In this document: piece by piece, positions 43,787-53,038 of the stretch
Position numbering within the stretch: the first letter of the stretch is position 1
Layout of the letters: every line of letters begins with the position of its first letter
Source of the DNA: Larsenimonas suaedae
GTDB taxonomy: Bacteria; Pseudomonadota; Gammaproteobacteria; Pseudomonadales; Halomonadaceae
Assembly (NCBI RefSeq): GCF_023712105.1
Contig: NZ_JAMLJI010000001.1
Coordinates: 868,001-932,000, forward strand
Direction of reading: 5' to 3'
Length of the DNA stretch: 64,000 nucleotides
Notes under the pieces: model-generated
The model's database searches: none
Told to the model about the DNA's origin: nothing
Seen by the model: only the letters and a program-made list of their open reading frames with translations
Made by a program: the position numbers and the translations under genes

Positions 43787-44233
43787 TCAATCGACGCGCT
43801 TCAAGGTCAGATCCATGTTGGATTGAATCTTGGTGTAATCGCGGCTCAGGATCTGGAGGTTGCCGTTACTCAGTGGCAGCAGATTGTAGACCGTCGTCCC
43901 ATCCTGTCCGGTCAACTGATAGACTACCGGATACTGGTTCGGGCCGGCGTCATTAAGGACCATGACCTGCCCCTTGGTGATCATTGGCTCGTTACCTTGT
44001 GACTTACCAAGGTAGGTGCTTTTCATGGTGAACTTGCCAGAAACGTCGTTTTCATTATCGATCATCAAACGCGTTTTGATACCCGAGCAGTCAGCACAGG
44101 GTAGAACACCGGCATAATTGCCTTCTACCTGATCGTAGGGTGAGTTTTCCTCGAGGCCACCGCTTGCACACCCAGCCAAAAGTGAAACACCCATAATTCC
44201 TGCAAGACCAAACATGCTGCGCTTGTTGGACAT
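43787..44233 (-). CDS. NlpE-domain lipoprotein
   Basis: The 148-residue protein has a signal peptide with lipobox SLLAGC (C22), then a single NlpE N-terminal-like domain: GNYAGVLPCADCSGI (about residues 38-52) with the two Cys of the family, and a barrel-like C-terminal half. NlpE in E. coli senses surface contact and lipoprotein stress through Cpx; this shorter form lacks the second domain. It is transcribed alone, divergent from the exported small protein at 44353. Role in envelope stress is inferred from family. Confidence 0.85.
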   Translation of the reverse strand: MSNKRSMFGLAGIMGVSLLAGCASGGLEENSPYDQVEGNYAGVLPCADCSGIKTRLMIDNENDVSGKFTMKSTYLGKSQGNEPMITKGQVMVLNDAGPNQYPVVYQLTGQDGTTVYNLLPLSNGNLQILSRDYTKIQSNMDLTLKRVD

Positions 44234-44352
44234 ACCCTAAATCTCCATATTCGGGAAGTGTTCCTCCAACATAGTCGTGAAACCGAAAAGTCTCAAAGAA
44301 AAGCTTTTAACGAGTTCACCTACAATAAAATCCGCCATTTAAAGAGGTTCTC

Positions 44353-44796
44353 ATGCGTCAATTTCTTGCCACATTACTTCTTCTGACCACAAGCGTCTGC
44401 GCCAGCGCCGCCACCCCATCTGCTGCCGGCGTCCATGACGCCCTGAACAGTTTCGTCGATAAAAATGACCTTGCCACCCGCTACCAACTGGACCGTCTCG
44501 CGGACAACACCATCGAAGCCACGGTCTGGTTCGACGGGGACTATAACTTCAATGCTGAAGAGATCGAGGCCTACAGCGATGGAATCTGCTACTCACTGAT
44601 GAGCCAAGCAGTTCGCACAGGCCTTGGCCAATCAGACAAGCCGTTGTCGGTCGTCTGCCATGCACGGATAACCGACCCGTCGCATCCGGAGTCGGCAGGT
44701 GCGCCCTTGGGTACCAGCGAAAACGACGCAAAAACCGGGCTCTTTAAATTTTCTCCCGCCGACAATGATCTACTGGCTCAAAAGGCCAAGAGCTGA
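44353..44796 (+). CDS. Small exported protein, 147 residues
   Basis: A clear signal peptide (MRQFLATLLLLTTSVCASA) is followed by a 128-residue mature region, mainly polar with a few aromatic residues and two Cys (ICYSL and VVCHAR). No recognisable catalytic motif or known family. The RBS is weak (AGAGG about nine bases upstream). It sits alone between the NlpE-domain and TetR genes, divergent from the former. A periplasmic role is likely from the signal; function unknown. Confidence 0.7.
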   Translation: MRQFLATLLLLTTSVCASAATPSAAGVHDALNSFVDKNDLATRYQLDRLADNTIEATVWFDGDYNFNAEEIEAYSDGICYSLMSQAVRTGLGQSDKPLSVVCHARITDPSHPESAGAPLGTSENDAKTGLFKFSPADNDLLAQKAKS

Positions 44797-44828
44797 CTGG
44801 ATAAAAGCGCTCACACTCCTGCACTGGC

Positions 44829-45398
44829 TCAAGCGTTCAAAAATGTATTGGCAAGCGTCTTTGCGCGTGCAGGAGCTCCGCTGTCGCGCTCAATGTGCGT
44901 TTGAGATATGACGCCTTCCTTTAAGAGACAAAGCGTATCACACCACTGACTTCTGTCTGATTGAGCAACGTCCATCTCGTTTAAATAGAAATCAAGAAGA
45001 GCTCGAACTCGCCGCTTGTGCTGAGCGCAGCGAACATGAGTGGGATGGTTGGGATCGCTGTATTCTGCGGCGGTATTGACGAAAAAACAGCCACGATACT
45101 CGGGAAACGTTGATTCTTTATTAGCCTGCCAATCATCCAGCGCATCGAACAGGGCGTCACTTAACTCGGTCGGAGTGTCCGCGATGGCCAACCGCTTGGC
45201 CAACCAGTCCACGAAGGTGTTATCCCAGTAATCGACCACATCGAGCACCAGGTTCTCCTTGCTGTCGAAGTGGGTATACAGGGTTTTCTTGGCAATTCCC
45301 GAGGCCGTAAGAATCTGATTGATGCCAACGGCATGGATGCCATCGCGATAGAACTCCGTAAATGCTGTCTCGATCAGCTGTTGACGCTTACTGCTCAT
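44829..45398 (-). CDS. TetR/AcrR-family transcriptional regulator
   Basis: The 189-residue protein has the TetR helix-turn-helix at its N-terminus (LIETAFTEFYRDGIHAVGINQILTASGIAKKTLYTHFDSKENL, about residues 8-50). The C-terminal ligand domain contains a Cys-rich run (GCFFVNTAAEYS). It likely represses a nearby gene in response to a small ligand. The next gene on its strand is the NlpE-domain lipoprotein, past the exported small protein. Target and ligand unknown. Confidence 0.9.
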   Translation of the reverse strand: MSSKRQQLIETAFTEFYRDGIHAVGINQILTASGIAKKTLYTHFDSKENLVLDVVDYWDNTFVDWLAKRLAIADTPTELSDALFDALDDWQANKESTFPEYRGCFFVNTAAEYSDPNHPTHVRCAQHKRRVRALLDFYLNEMDVAQSDRSQWCDTLCLLKEGVISQTHIERDSGAPARAKTLANTFLNA

Positions 45399-45856
45399 GA
45401 GTCATTGCCCTCGCTTTCGCGTAATACGCTTTCCGTAACCCGATATGGCGCTCAGATGAATCGGAAATGCGCCGTCCATGGCTTTGAAATTAAGCATAGT
45501 GGCTTTTGAGGGGACGCGTGGCAGCATTGTCTTACATAATCGCAAGTTTACTTATATCGCCCCGCGTTTGCTTACCGTAGGCGACATATGGATTCCAATT
45601 CAAACGACTCATCACGTAATTTAAACCCACAAAAATTCACATCCTTATCAGTCAGTTAAGTAGACAACCTCGATCACTTACGCCGATAAGCTCTATTATG
45701 TGCTGTGTTTTCCGGTTTTAAAGGGCGCCGTATATCGATTAAAATACTAGTACTTGATCTAAAAAATCTAATAAAAAAGAACTAGATGATAAACCAAGTT
45801 ACTAACACTTTTACCATCGAAGTCATTCGAACTGACGAGTACGGAATTCATTTATT
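45399..45856. other. AT-rich intergenic region
   Basis: This gap of about 460 bp is markedly AT-rich from about 45530 onward, unlike its neighbours. No terminator or clear gene is seen, though a 23-codon stretch from 45588 (start ATG) is too short to call. It may hold the TetR operator near 45400 and the promoter of the small ORF at 45857. Confidence 0.45.
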
Positions 45857-46090
45857 ATGTTTACATTGATCCTATCGTTCTGGCGCAGCTACAAATGTCG
45901 CAAACTTCGCGATCATACGGAGCAGTTGAATCGTCAGGCAGCGGCACGCATTGCGGCCAAGGCCGACGGCCAGACCCCATCCTCACCATGCTGCGAGCCT
46001 GTTCGCTCAGAGTCTGCTGAAACCATTGCGGACGACGAGCGCCCTGCCTCGTTCTATCAGCGAGAGATCAGCTCAAGCGTTGTAAGCTGA
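45857..46090 (+). CDS. Possible small membrane-anchored protein, 77 residues
   Basis: The ATG at 45857 starts a product with a short hydrophobic N-terminus (MFTLILSFW) and a basic, polar remainder with a CC pair. No clear ribosome site is visible. It overlaps the 3' end of the convergent DUF748 gene by 34 bp. Composition changes at the AT-rich block upstream. It could be real but the support is weak. Confidence 0.4.
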   Translation: MFTLILSFWRSYKCRKLRDHTEQLNRQAAARIAAKADGQTPSSPCCEPVRSESAETIADDERPASFYQREISSSVVS

Positions 46091-48177
46091 CTCGCACCGC
46101 CATCCCGCTCTTTTATCTGGTACGACTTCACACCGGCGTCGCTCAAAAGTGCCTTAAGCGTAGCGCGCCGGTCATCAAGCAACGCGCGTACTTGTCGATC
46201 ATCAAGTGATGACCGTTCACCCCGACTGACACCAGGCGTCAACCTCACTGCAAGCTTCGAGCGCTTGGCAAGCCCGCGCGCCCAATGGGTCAATCGATCG
46301 GCCTTGGCCTCATTCAATCGATACTCCTGATGCCCGAACCGAATCTTGATCGTGCGCCCGTTCTGTTCAACCGTCGAATGGCCGATGGCTTGGTACAGCG
46401 AGGTTGGGCCACGGCCGGACGCCTTGGCCGAGCTTGAGTCCGACACCAGTGCTGACAACGCATCGAAAGGTGACGTCAGCACATCGGCAAAGGCCTTTCT
46501 CAGCGCCTGCCAGACCAGCGCACTTATATCTACCGAGGCCTCATTGGCACTCAAGGTGAACGGTACGCTCAGCGTCAGCCGACCCTGGTCATCTTCAAGC
46601 AGTGCAATGGCCGTCTTGATGGGAAACGAGGGTGGTTTGCCGACCGGTTGCCCAAGCGCCAGATCATTGAAGTAAATTGTATTGGAAGACCGTATGGTCT
46701 CGCCGTCGAGCCGATAGTGCATCGTTGCACTGACTTGGCCCTGCTTTACTTCGTACCCGCCAAACTCTCGAACATAAGGCGCGAACTCGGCCACAGGCAT
46801 TGACTTGATCGAAAGCTCGACCTTGCCCGAGCGCGGCGCGTCGAACAAAGCCAGCTCGCCCTTGAGCGAAAGCGGTGACGATGAACTGACCTGCCCGGTC
46901 ATCTCGACAGACAACGGCTTGGCATCACGGCTGTCGATGTCATTTAGCTGACCATGCAACTGATCGAGCGTGACCTCGAACGGCTCCTTCAGATGGCGGT
47001 CTTTCAGTTCAATGGTGCCGTCTTCCCAGCGAAGCGTCTTCAATCGAATACCGCCCTCGCGGTTTTGCTTTTGCTCCTGCTCATTGCTTGCCTGCTCGTT
47101 CTTTACCTGCTCTGTGTTGACCTGTTCACCCTCTGCGGCGCCGTCGCGCTTCTGGTCGTGATCGCTTGCCGTTTTACGCGCGGAAGGCATCAACGCACTC
47201 AGATTGAACGAGGACTGGGGTGTGATCTCCGCAAGAATCCACGGCGCGTCCAGCACCAGCGAATCCGCTGACATTTTGCTGGTCGATTGATCGAATTCGA
47301 GTCCTGACAGCCGTACCGACTTGGCTTTCACGAGCGGCGCCTGTGCGTCATCGACCAGTACCGCTGAGGCCAGTGATAAGTCTCCCGCGAGCGATAACCC
47401 CTTTTCACCGTCGATCAGATGAAGTTCCCCGTTCAACGTCCCCTGGGTAACGGTGGCGCCGGTCATGTAACTCATTGCCGTCTGGTAGGCATTGGCCGGT
47501 ATTTGATCGAAATCGAGCCACAGTGACGTCGACCATGGCATGAAGCCCATCTTGCCGTGCCCGGCAAGCGTGCCACTTTCAAGACGCCCCGCTCCCTGCA
47601 GGTCGAACGGTTGCTTGCGGGCACTGTTGAACCCCTTCGCCGTGATCGATACTGAATCGAGCGCCACTCGGCTCGGTCCGGCCGGCGTGGGAAAGGTCCA
47701 CGCCAGCTGGCCGTTATCCACGTTCAAGACGTCCACCTGGAAGGAAGACGCCTCACCACCACGCTCACCGTGGGCGAACAGCGTACTCAGGTTGAGCGCC
47801 CCCGAGGGCTTCGTTTCAAGCTCGAGCTGCGGCGCCTCAAGATCGACCCGCTCGATGTGAAAGCCATCGTTCCAAAGGGAGGCGTAGGTGAGATTGAAGG
47901 TCGCCACCTCGGCCGCGATGACCGGGCGGCGGTCGGCATCGCTTCCGGGAATGTGTAGCGAGTTCAGCGTCAGCGTGGCTGTCAGCGGGTTGAACCACAC
48001 GCGCTCAAGCGTGACCTTGCGCTCGGTCATGGTCGAAAGCCTTGCCTCGATACTTGACTGGGCGTACTGCATGGCCAGGAAGTAACCGCCAGCGACGACA
48101 ACGCCGCCCAAAAGCCAGGGAGCCAGGCGTCGTCCCCACTGTTTGGCGGCGTGAGCGTTAGTATTACGGTCGGTCAT
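46057..48177 (-). CDS. DUF748 (AsmA-like) envelope protein
   Basis: The 706-residue protein has an N-terminal membrane anchor (about residues 18-40) and a long periplasmic region with the DUF748 pattern, including NSLHIPGSD and repeated beta-rich FxSxSLKGELALFDAP-like strands. The C-terminal domain (about 560-700) has TVEQNGRTIKIRFG and ALLDDRRATLKALLSDAGV, as in AsmA-like lipid-transport relatives. A Glu/Gln-rich spacer around residues 340-370 is low complexity. The upstream small TPR-like gene overlaps its start (ATGA). Function of DUF748 proteins is not established; an envelope role is inferred. Confidence 0.85.
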   Translation of the reverse strand: MTDRNTNAHAAKQWGRRLAPWLLGGVVVAGGYFLAMQYAQSSIEARLSTMTERKVTLERVWFNPLTATLTLNSLHIPGSDADRRPVIAAEVATFNLTYASLWNDGFHIERVDLEAPQLELETKPSGALNLSTLFAHGERGGEASSFQVDVLNVDNGQLAWTFPTPAGPSRVALDSVSITAKGFNSARKQPFDLQGAGRLESGTLAGHGKMGFMPWSTSLWLDFDQIPANAYQTAMSYMTGATVTQGTLNGELHLIDGEKGLSLAGDLSLASAVLVDDAQAPLVKAKSVRLSGLEFDQSTSKMSADSLVLDAPWILAEITPQSSFNLSALMPSARKTASDHDQKRDGAAEGEQVNTEQVKNEQASNEQEQKQNREGGIRLKTLRWEDGTIELKDRHLKEPFEVTLDQLHGQLNDIDSRDAKPLSVEMTGQVSSSSPLSLKGELALFDAPRSGKVELSIKSMPVAEFAPYVREFGGYEVKQGQVSATMHYRLDGETIRSSNTIYFNDLALGQPVGKPPSFPIKTAIALLEDDQGRLTLSVPFTLSANEASVDISALVWQALRKAFADVLTSPFDALSALVSDSSSAKASGRGPTSLYQAIGHSTVEQNGRTIKIRFGHQEYRLNEAKADRLTHWARGLAKRSKLAVRLTPGVSRGERSSLDDRQVRALLDDRRATLKALLSDAGVKSYQIKERDGGASQLTTLELISR

Positions 48178-48503
48178 CGCGGCGACCCACCGGCTACTGG
48201 CAAAACCGTATCACGTAACAAGGCGCGTTCATCGTCGAGCGACACCGACGATACCGGTCGGTCGGCCCGGCGATACCAATAGGCCGCATTTCCATGATCG
48301 CCCTCCCACCGATGTAAATGCGCGTGTACCCAACGGATCAATCGTGAATCGGCATGTTCAACGATGTCGTGCGCTCGCTGCCAATCGCCTTGTTCGACGA
48401 AAAAGAGCGCCCTGACCACCGCCGGCCAGTGCGCAGGCGGCTCAGCCTCGGTCAGTTGCCGATCAAATTCATCGCGTGCCACCCCACCGTTTGTTTCAGC
48501 CAT
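48174..48503 (-). CDS. Hypothetical protein, 109 residues, TPR-like
   Basis: The start at 48503 (ATG) is preferred to the GTG at 48518, which lacks a spaced ribosome site. The product is rich in Ala, Arg, Trp and Asp and resembles a repeat scaffold: AHDIVEHADSRLIRWVHAHLHRWEGDHGNAAYWYRRAD shows paired-helix character. No known family is certain. It overlaps the DUF748 gene start (ATGA), so both are coexpressed. Possible partner for the envelope protein; function unknown. Confidence 0.6.
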   Translation of the reverse strand: MAETNGGVARDEFDRQLTEAEPPAHWPAVVRALFFVEQGDWQRAHDIVEHADSRLIRWVHAHLHRWEGDHGNAAYWYRRADRPVSSVSLDDERALLRDTVLPVAGGSPR

Positions 48504-48564
48504 ATACTCGCTCTTCACGCCCCCGAAATAAGCCTTCAGCGTAGACGGCTACCACCGCTCCCGC

Positions 48565-49185
48565 TCAGACTCGAAGCCCCAACCCACCCAGAATTACCCG
48601 AGTGACCGTCTGGATCGCACGCTCGAACTCAACGTCATCAAGCGGGTGGCGGTCATTTAAAAGTTCGATTTGATAATCGAAATCGGCGTAGTGCTGAGTG
48701 GAGGCCCAAATCATATAAAGAAGATGGGGCGGGGAGACCTGCGCGATCGCGCCACGTTCCACCCACCCTGCAATCTTGGCCTCCTTGAGCTTCGCCCACT
48801 CCACCAGGCGCGTTCTTGCCTCCTCGCTCATGAGCGGTGCCCGGTGCATCACCTCATTGGCCCAGACCTTCGACCCGTACGGGCGCGTACGGGACCGGGT
48901 CATCTTGGCACGAATGTAGGTGGTCAACACCACCTGGGGGTCGTCGTAATACTCAAAGCAAAGTGCATCCTGCTCCCAAAGGGCCAGATGCGCGGTCAAC
49001 ACTTCCCGGTAGAGCTGCGCCTTGGTCGAAAAGTAGTAATGAAGGTTGGATTTGGGCAGCTCGGCGCGCTCGGCGATGTCGCCCATGGTGGCGCCGGCAT
49101 AGCCCTTTTCGGAGAAGATGGTCTCGGCAGCGTACAGAATCGCTGCCATGTTTTTCTGACGAATGATGCCCTTTTTGGTGTCCAC
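48565..49185 (-). CDS. TetR-family regulator with RutR-like C-terminal domain
   Basis: The start is a GTG (49185) with GAGGGCAGGG just upstream. The N-terminal helix-turn-helix is ILYAAETIFSEKGYAGATMGDIAERAELPKSNLHYYFSTKAQLYREVL (about residues 16-63). The C-terminal domain resembles TetR_C_3 (RutR-like), with WANEVMHRAPLM and SPPHLLYMIWASTQHYADFDYQI. RutR senses uracil/thymine. No pyrimidine-utilisation genes are in view; the neighbouring SulP transporter is on the same strand. Regulon unknown. Confidence 0.9.
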   Translation of the reverse strand: MDTKKGIIRQKNMAAILYAAETIFSEKGYAGATMGDIAERAELPKSNLHYYFSTKAQLYREVLTAHLALWEQDALCFEYYDDPQVVLTTYIRAKMTRSRTRPYGSKVWANEVMHRAPLMSEEARTRLVEWAKLKEAKIAGWVERGAIAQVSPPHLLYMIWASTQHYADFDYQIELLNDRHPLDDVEFERAIQTVTRVILGGLGLRV

Positions 49186-49271
49186 GCCCTGCCCTCGTTC
49201 GAGCCTTGTTGTCGTGATACCGATGATGCCATTGCAAGGGCAGTGTTGTCTTAGCTCAGACCGTCGTCCAT

Positions 49272-51011
49272 TTACCCCTGGTGCAGCTCTTCCCAGGCAC
49301 TGTACACGCTCAGATGCACGCCCCCGCCGAGGTTATCCAGAAACGTCGTCTCTTTCAGGCGGTCCATGACCGGTCCCTTGACCTCGGCCAGATGAAAGGC
49401 AATGCCCGACTCCTTGAGGCGCTGATTGATCTCCTCGAGACTGTCGAGCGCCGAGGCATCGATCATGTTGATGGCCTGACACGCAAGCACCAGATGCTTG
49501 AGGTTCTTGACCTGGGCACAGAGAGAGTCGATTTTTTCCTCAAGAAACCGTGCGTTGGCAAAATAAAGACTTTCATCGATGCGCACGATGATCACGTTCT
49601 GATCGGTTTCGACCGCCTCGAACCGGTCGATGTTTCGAAAGTGCTCGGTTCCGGGTACGCGACCAAGCACCGCGCAATGCGGCCGGCTCGTTCGATAGAG
49701 ATAGAGCATCAAAGACAGCGCAGCTCCGGTCACCAGGCCCGTTTCCACCCCCTGCCAAAGCGTGACCACGAATGTGACCAGCATCGCCATTGCATCGCCA
49801 CGGTAATAGCGCCACGACCGCACAAACGTATGAACATCCAGCAGGCTCAAAATGGATACGATAATGATGGCAGACAGAACGGTCGTCGGCAGATGCGCGA
49901 TGACCGGAGTAAGCGTCACGATCGCGATCAGCACCCCGACGGCTGCCATCAGGCCCGAGGCTGGCGTAGCCGCACCCGCCTCATGATTGACCACTGAACG
50001 CGACAGGCTCCCTGTCACCGGAAATCCGCCACTGGCGGCTGAGCCAAGGTTGGCCACCCCCAGCCCGACCAGCTCCTGATCCGGATCGATGCGTTCCCGG
50101 CGCTTGGTCGCCAGCGCCTGCGCGACCGACATCGCCTCGACAAACCCGATAATACTGATCAACAGCGCCGAACCGCCCAGTGACTTCGCCTGATCAAAAG
50201 AAAGATCAGGCCAGGACAGCGACGGCAGACCGGAGGCCACGGTGCCCAGCACTTCAACACCGCGCGACTCGAGCCCAAAGCCCCAGGTTGCCCACGTGGC
50301 GAGCGCCACGGTCACAATGGGCGCCAGACGCGTCAGAAATCGGGCCATGCCGGCAGACAGCTTGAGCGCCGTCAGTGCGGCCTCGAGCCACCGCCTGGCC
50401 GCCAGCAACATGACAATGCAGACAAGCCCCAGGGCAAGCGTCGTGCCATTGGTCTCGGGCAATGCCTTAAACAGCGCCGCAAGCATCGCAAACAGCGTGT
50501 CTCCCGAGGAGGAAACGCCCAACAAATGCGGCAACTGGCTAACCCCAATCATCAACGCCGAGGCCGAGATGAACCCGGCAATGACAGGATGGCTTAGAAA
50601 ATTGGCAAAAAACCCGAGGCGACAGAGCCCCATGACCAATAGCATGGCCCCGGAAAGCGCCGCCAGTGCCACCACCACGACCATGTACTCGCCACTGCCT
50701 TGAGCCGCCCAGCGCGACGCGATGGAGGCCGTCATCAATGACACGACCGCCATCGGCCCGACCGAGAGCGTGGTACTGGACCCAAAAAACGTATAGAGCG
50801 CCAGCGGCAGCATACTGGCGTAAAGACCAACTACGGCAGGCACTCCCGCCAACAGCGCATAGGCAAGCGCCTGGGGGATCAGCATCAGTGTGACGATCAC
50901 CGCAGCCAGTGCATCGTCACTCAGGGATCGAACGTTGTAGCCCGGAAGCCACTCGGTAATGGGCAGCAGGCGTTTTAAAACGCGTCGTCGTGCTGTTGCC
51001 GTACTCGCCAT
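49272..51011 (-). CDS. SulP-family inorganic anion transporter with STAS domain
   Basis: The 579-residue protein has about twelve membrane helices followed by a cytoplasmic STAS domain (about residues 440-560). Family motifs include LIPQALAYALLAGVPAVVGLYASMLP, GVANLGSAASGGFPVTGSLSRSVVNHEAGA and, in the STAS domain, LVLACQAINMIDASALDSLEEI. Members carry sulfate, bicarbonate or other anions with H+ or Na+. No carbonic anhydrase or sulfur genes adjoin, so the ion is undetermined. It lies 86 bp from the RutR-like regulator and is divergent from umuD. Confidence 0.93.
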   Translation of the reverse strand: MASTATARRRVLKRLLPITEWLPGYNVRSLSDDALAAVIVTLMLIPQALAYALLAGVPAVVGLYASMLPLALYTFFGSSTTLSVGPMAVVSLMTASIASRWAAQGSGEYMVVVVALAALSGAMLLVMGLCRLGFFANFLSHPVIAGFISASALMIGVSQLPHLLGVSSSGDTLFAMLAALFKALPETNGTTLALGLVCIVMLLAARRWLEAALTALKLSAGMARFLTRLAPIVTVALATWATWGFGLESRGVEVLGTVASGLPSLSWPDLSFDQAKSLGGSALLISIIGFVEAMSVAQALATKRRERIDPDQELVGLGVANLGSAASGGFPVTGSLSRSVVNHEAGAATPASGLMAAVGVLIAIVTLTPVIAHLPTTVLSAIIIVSILSLLDVHTFVRSWRYYRGDAMAMLVTFVVTLWQGVETGLVTGAALSLMLYLYRTSRPHCAVLGRVPGTEHFRNIDRFEAVETDQNVIIVRIDESLYFANARFLEEKIDSLCAQVKNLKHLVLACQAINMIDASALDSLEEINQRLKESGIAFHLAEVKGPVMDRLKETTFLDNLGGGVHLSVYSAWEELHQG

Positions 51012-51143
51012 TGCTCACCCCACGTGCCAAAAAATAATAACGATATAGCGTTTAAGCCTATTTGCGAATGCACGATTTGAACACCGCCACTTCATACTTC
51101 ATTCACACTATGGTCGCGCTGACGGTAAGGCGGAAAGCATTTA

Positions 51144-51159
51144 CTGTATATATATACAT
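51144..51159. promoter_or_regulatory. LexA (SOS) box upstream of umuD
   Basis: CTGTATATATATACAT differs from the gammaproteobacterial consensus CTGT-N8-ACAG only in its last base. It lies 22-37 bp before the umuD ATG (51181), in the right place to repress the operon until SOS induction. Confidence 0.88.
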
Positions 51160-51180
51160 ATACCTATAGCGAATCGTCCC

Positions 51181-51609
51181 ATGCACTGTCGCCTTCTGCC
51201 CGCTCACTCCACACCGATTACCTGCCCGATGATCGAACACCGCGTCCGCGCGGGCGTCTCCGGTTTCCCAAGCCCTGCACAAGATTACGCCACCGATCGA
51301 CTGGATTTGAACGCGCACGTGGTACGCCACCCAGCGTCGACCTTCTATCTGGCCGTCGAGGGGGATTCGATGACCGGCGCGCGCATCCAGCCCGGCGATA
51401 TTCTGGTGGTCGACCGCGCCCTGACCGCACGGCACGGACACATCGTAATCGCAGTGGTCGACGGTGAAATGACCGTAAAAACGCTCCGACTGACCGACGG
51501 TGCGCCGGGGCTTTACAGCGAAAACCGCGACTATGCGCCGATTCCTCTCATCAACCGGGATATCCAGATCTGGGGGGTGGTCACCTTCGTGATTCATGAA
51601 GCCGCATGA
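51181..51609 (+). CDS. umuD: UmuD-type translesion polymerase subunit (S24 peptidase)
   Basis: The 142-residue protein self-cleaves under RecA* to UmuD', which activates Pol V. The Ser nucleophile S63 (GDSMTG) and Lys K100 (MTVKTL) are in place. The cleavage region reads VSGFPSPAQDY, so Gly28 is preceded by Ser27 rather than the Cys of E. coli. A LexA box lies upstream. The stop overlaps the umuC ATG (ATGA). E. coli UmuD is 139 residues, so length is normal. Confidence 0.93.
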   Translation: MHCRLLPAHSTPITCPMIEHRVRAGVSGFPSPAQDYATDRLDLNAHVVRHPASTFYLAVEGDSMTGARIQPGDILVVDRALTARHGHIVIAVVDGEMTVKTLRLTDGAPGLYSENRDYAPIPLINRDIQIWGVVTFVIHEAA

Positions 51610-52874
51610 GCGGCCCATTCGCGCTGGTCGACTGCAACAACTTCTACGTCAGCTGTGAACGGGTGTTCGCACCGCGCCTTCACGGAGTACCGGTGGGGAT
51701 CCTGTCCAACAACGACGGCTGCGTTATCGCCCGCTCCGAAGAACTCAAGCGACTCGGCGTTGCGATGGGCGTGCCCGCGCATCTCATTGCTCCGGCCTTG
51801 AAGCGGAAAATCGTTCTGTGTTCGTCGAACTATGAACTGTACGGCGATATGAGCGCCCGCGTGCTCGAGGTCATGAGAGCGCATTACAAAGGGGTTGAGC
51901 CCTACTCGATCGACGAGGCCTGGATCGATCTGACCGGTCACGCGGTAACGATCGACGAACTGAACGCACTAAGGCAATCGATTCGGCGCCTGACCGGCAT
52001 CCCGGTTTCGATCGGTCTCGCCCCGACGCGAACGCTTGCCAAGCTCGCCAACCGCTACGCCAAGCGCGCAAGCAGCGGCGTGTACGTCATGCCCGCACCC
52101 AGCGACCCGGCGCATCCCGCCTTACTTCGCGCCACGCCCGTCGATCAGGTATGGGGCATCGGCACCCGGCTGGCGCTCCGACTGAAGGCCCAGGGCATAC
52201 TGACGGCGCACGCGCTGAGCACAGCCGACCCACATGCCCTGCGCCGGGCCTTCAGTGTTGTGCTTGCACGCACGGCAATGGAACTTGCCGGTACTGCCTG
52301 CTTCGAGATGAACGACGCCGATTCGGATAAGCATGCCCTGATGACGTCCCGGAGTCTGAGCCGAGCCACTCAATGTCCGACCGCCCTGATGCAGGCAATC
52401 CGACAACACACCAACCGAAGCGCTGAGAAGCTCAGACAGCAAGGCTCAACGGCCAGAGCGGTCATGTTGACGATGAGCACCAGTAAACACATCGGGCCGG
52501 CTCGGCACCATGGGCGCGTCGTGATCGAACTCGAGCATCCAAGTCAGGATACGTTCATGTTTCTGCGCGCGGCGCGTCAAGGCTTCGAGGCGCTCTATCG
52601 AAAAGGGGTGCGATACCAGAAATGCGGCGTAATGCTGATGGATCTGGCGCGTACCGACCAGCAGCAACTGAGCCTTTTGGGAAATGTGTCCGGCGAAGCG
52701 ACGCTAAATGACGCACTGATGAGTACCCTGGACCGCGCCAACCGGCGATTCGGGCAACGCGCCCTGACCGTGGGGTTCATCGATGGTGCCGGGCCGTGGC
52801 AGCTCAAGTGCGACCACCGCTCGAGCCGCTGCACTACCCGGTGGGACGAGCTTGCCCGGGTTCGCCGAACCTAG
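51606..52874 (+). CDS. umuC: Translesion DNA polymerase V catalytic subunit (UmuC)
   Basis: The 422-residue Y-family polymerase shows LVDCNNFYVSCERVF (about residues 7-21) with the first catalytic Asp, SIDEAWIDLTG (about 100-110) with the second acidic pair, and RLTGIPVSIGLAPTRTLAKLANRYAKR. The UmuC C-terminal domain is present (up to residue 422). With UmuD' it copies past DNA lesions. It is coupled to umuD and SOS-controlled. A 4-bp overlap with the convergent small membrane gene marks the operon end. Confidence 0.95.
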   Translation: MSGPFALVDCNNFYVSCERVFAPRLHGVPVGILSNNDGCVIARSEELKRLGVAMGVPAHLIAPALKRKIVLCSSNYELYGDMSARVLEVMRAHYKGVEPYSIDEAWIDLTGHAVTIDELNALRQSIRRLTGIPVSIGLAPTRTLAKLANRYAKRASSGVYVMPAPSDPAHPALLRATPVDQVWGIGTRLALRLKAQGILTAHALSTADPHALRRAFSVVLARTAMELAGTACFEMNDADSDKHALMTSRSLSRATQCPTALMQAIRQHTNRSAEKLRQQGSTARAVMLTMSTSKHIGPARHHGRVVIELEHPSQDTFMFLRAARQGFEALYRKGVRYQKCGVMLMDLARTDQQQLSLLGNVSGEATLNDALMSTLDRANRRFGQRALTVGFIDGAGPWQLKCDHRSSRCTTRWDELARVRRT

Positions 52875-53038
52875 CTGCGCTCGTCTGAATCGTCGGGGGA
52901 ATTCCTGTTGCGCCAGATGTCCCAGGCAATGCCGAATGCGATACCGACAACCGCGCCGGCCACAAGCGTACCGGACGCCAGCCAGACGATGCCGCCGATG
53001 GGAATACCCAAGAATGCACCGGGAAAGTTCTTGATCAT
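52871..53038 (-). CDS. Small hydrophobic protein, 55 residues
   Basis: From the ATG at 53038 the protein begins MIKNFPGAFLGIPIGG and contains one glycine/alanine-rich hydrophobic span (about residues 8-40) before a charged tail. The extended start (53140) would add a non-family sequence. A weak AGCGGA precedes. It overlaps umuC by 4 bp. Function unknown. Confidence 0.55.
   Translation of the reverse strand: MIKNFPGAFLGIPIGGIVWLASGTLVAGAVVGIAFGIAWDIWRNRNSPDDSDERS

Noticed and set aside
45588-45659. 23-codon ORF beginning ATGGATTCC
   Set aside because: Too short, low complexity and with only a weak ribosome site.
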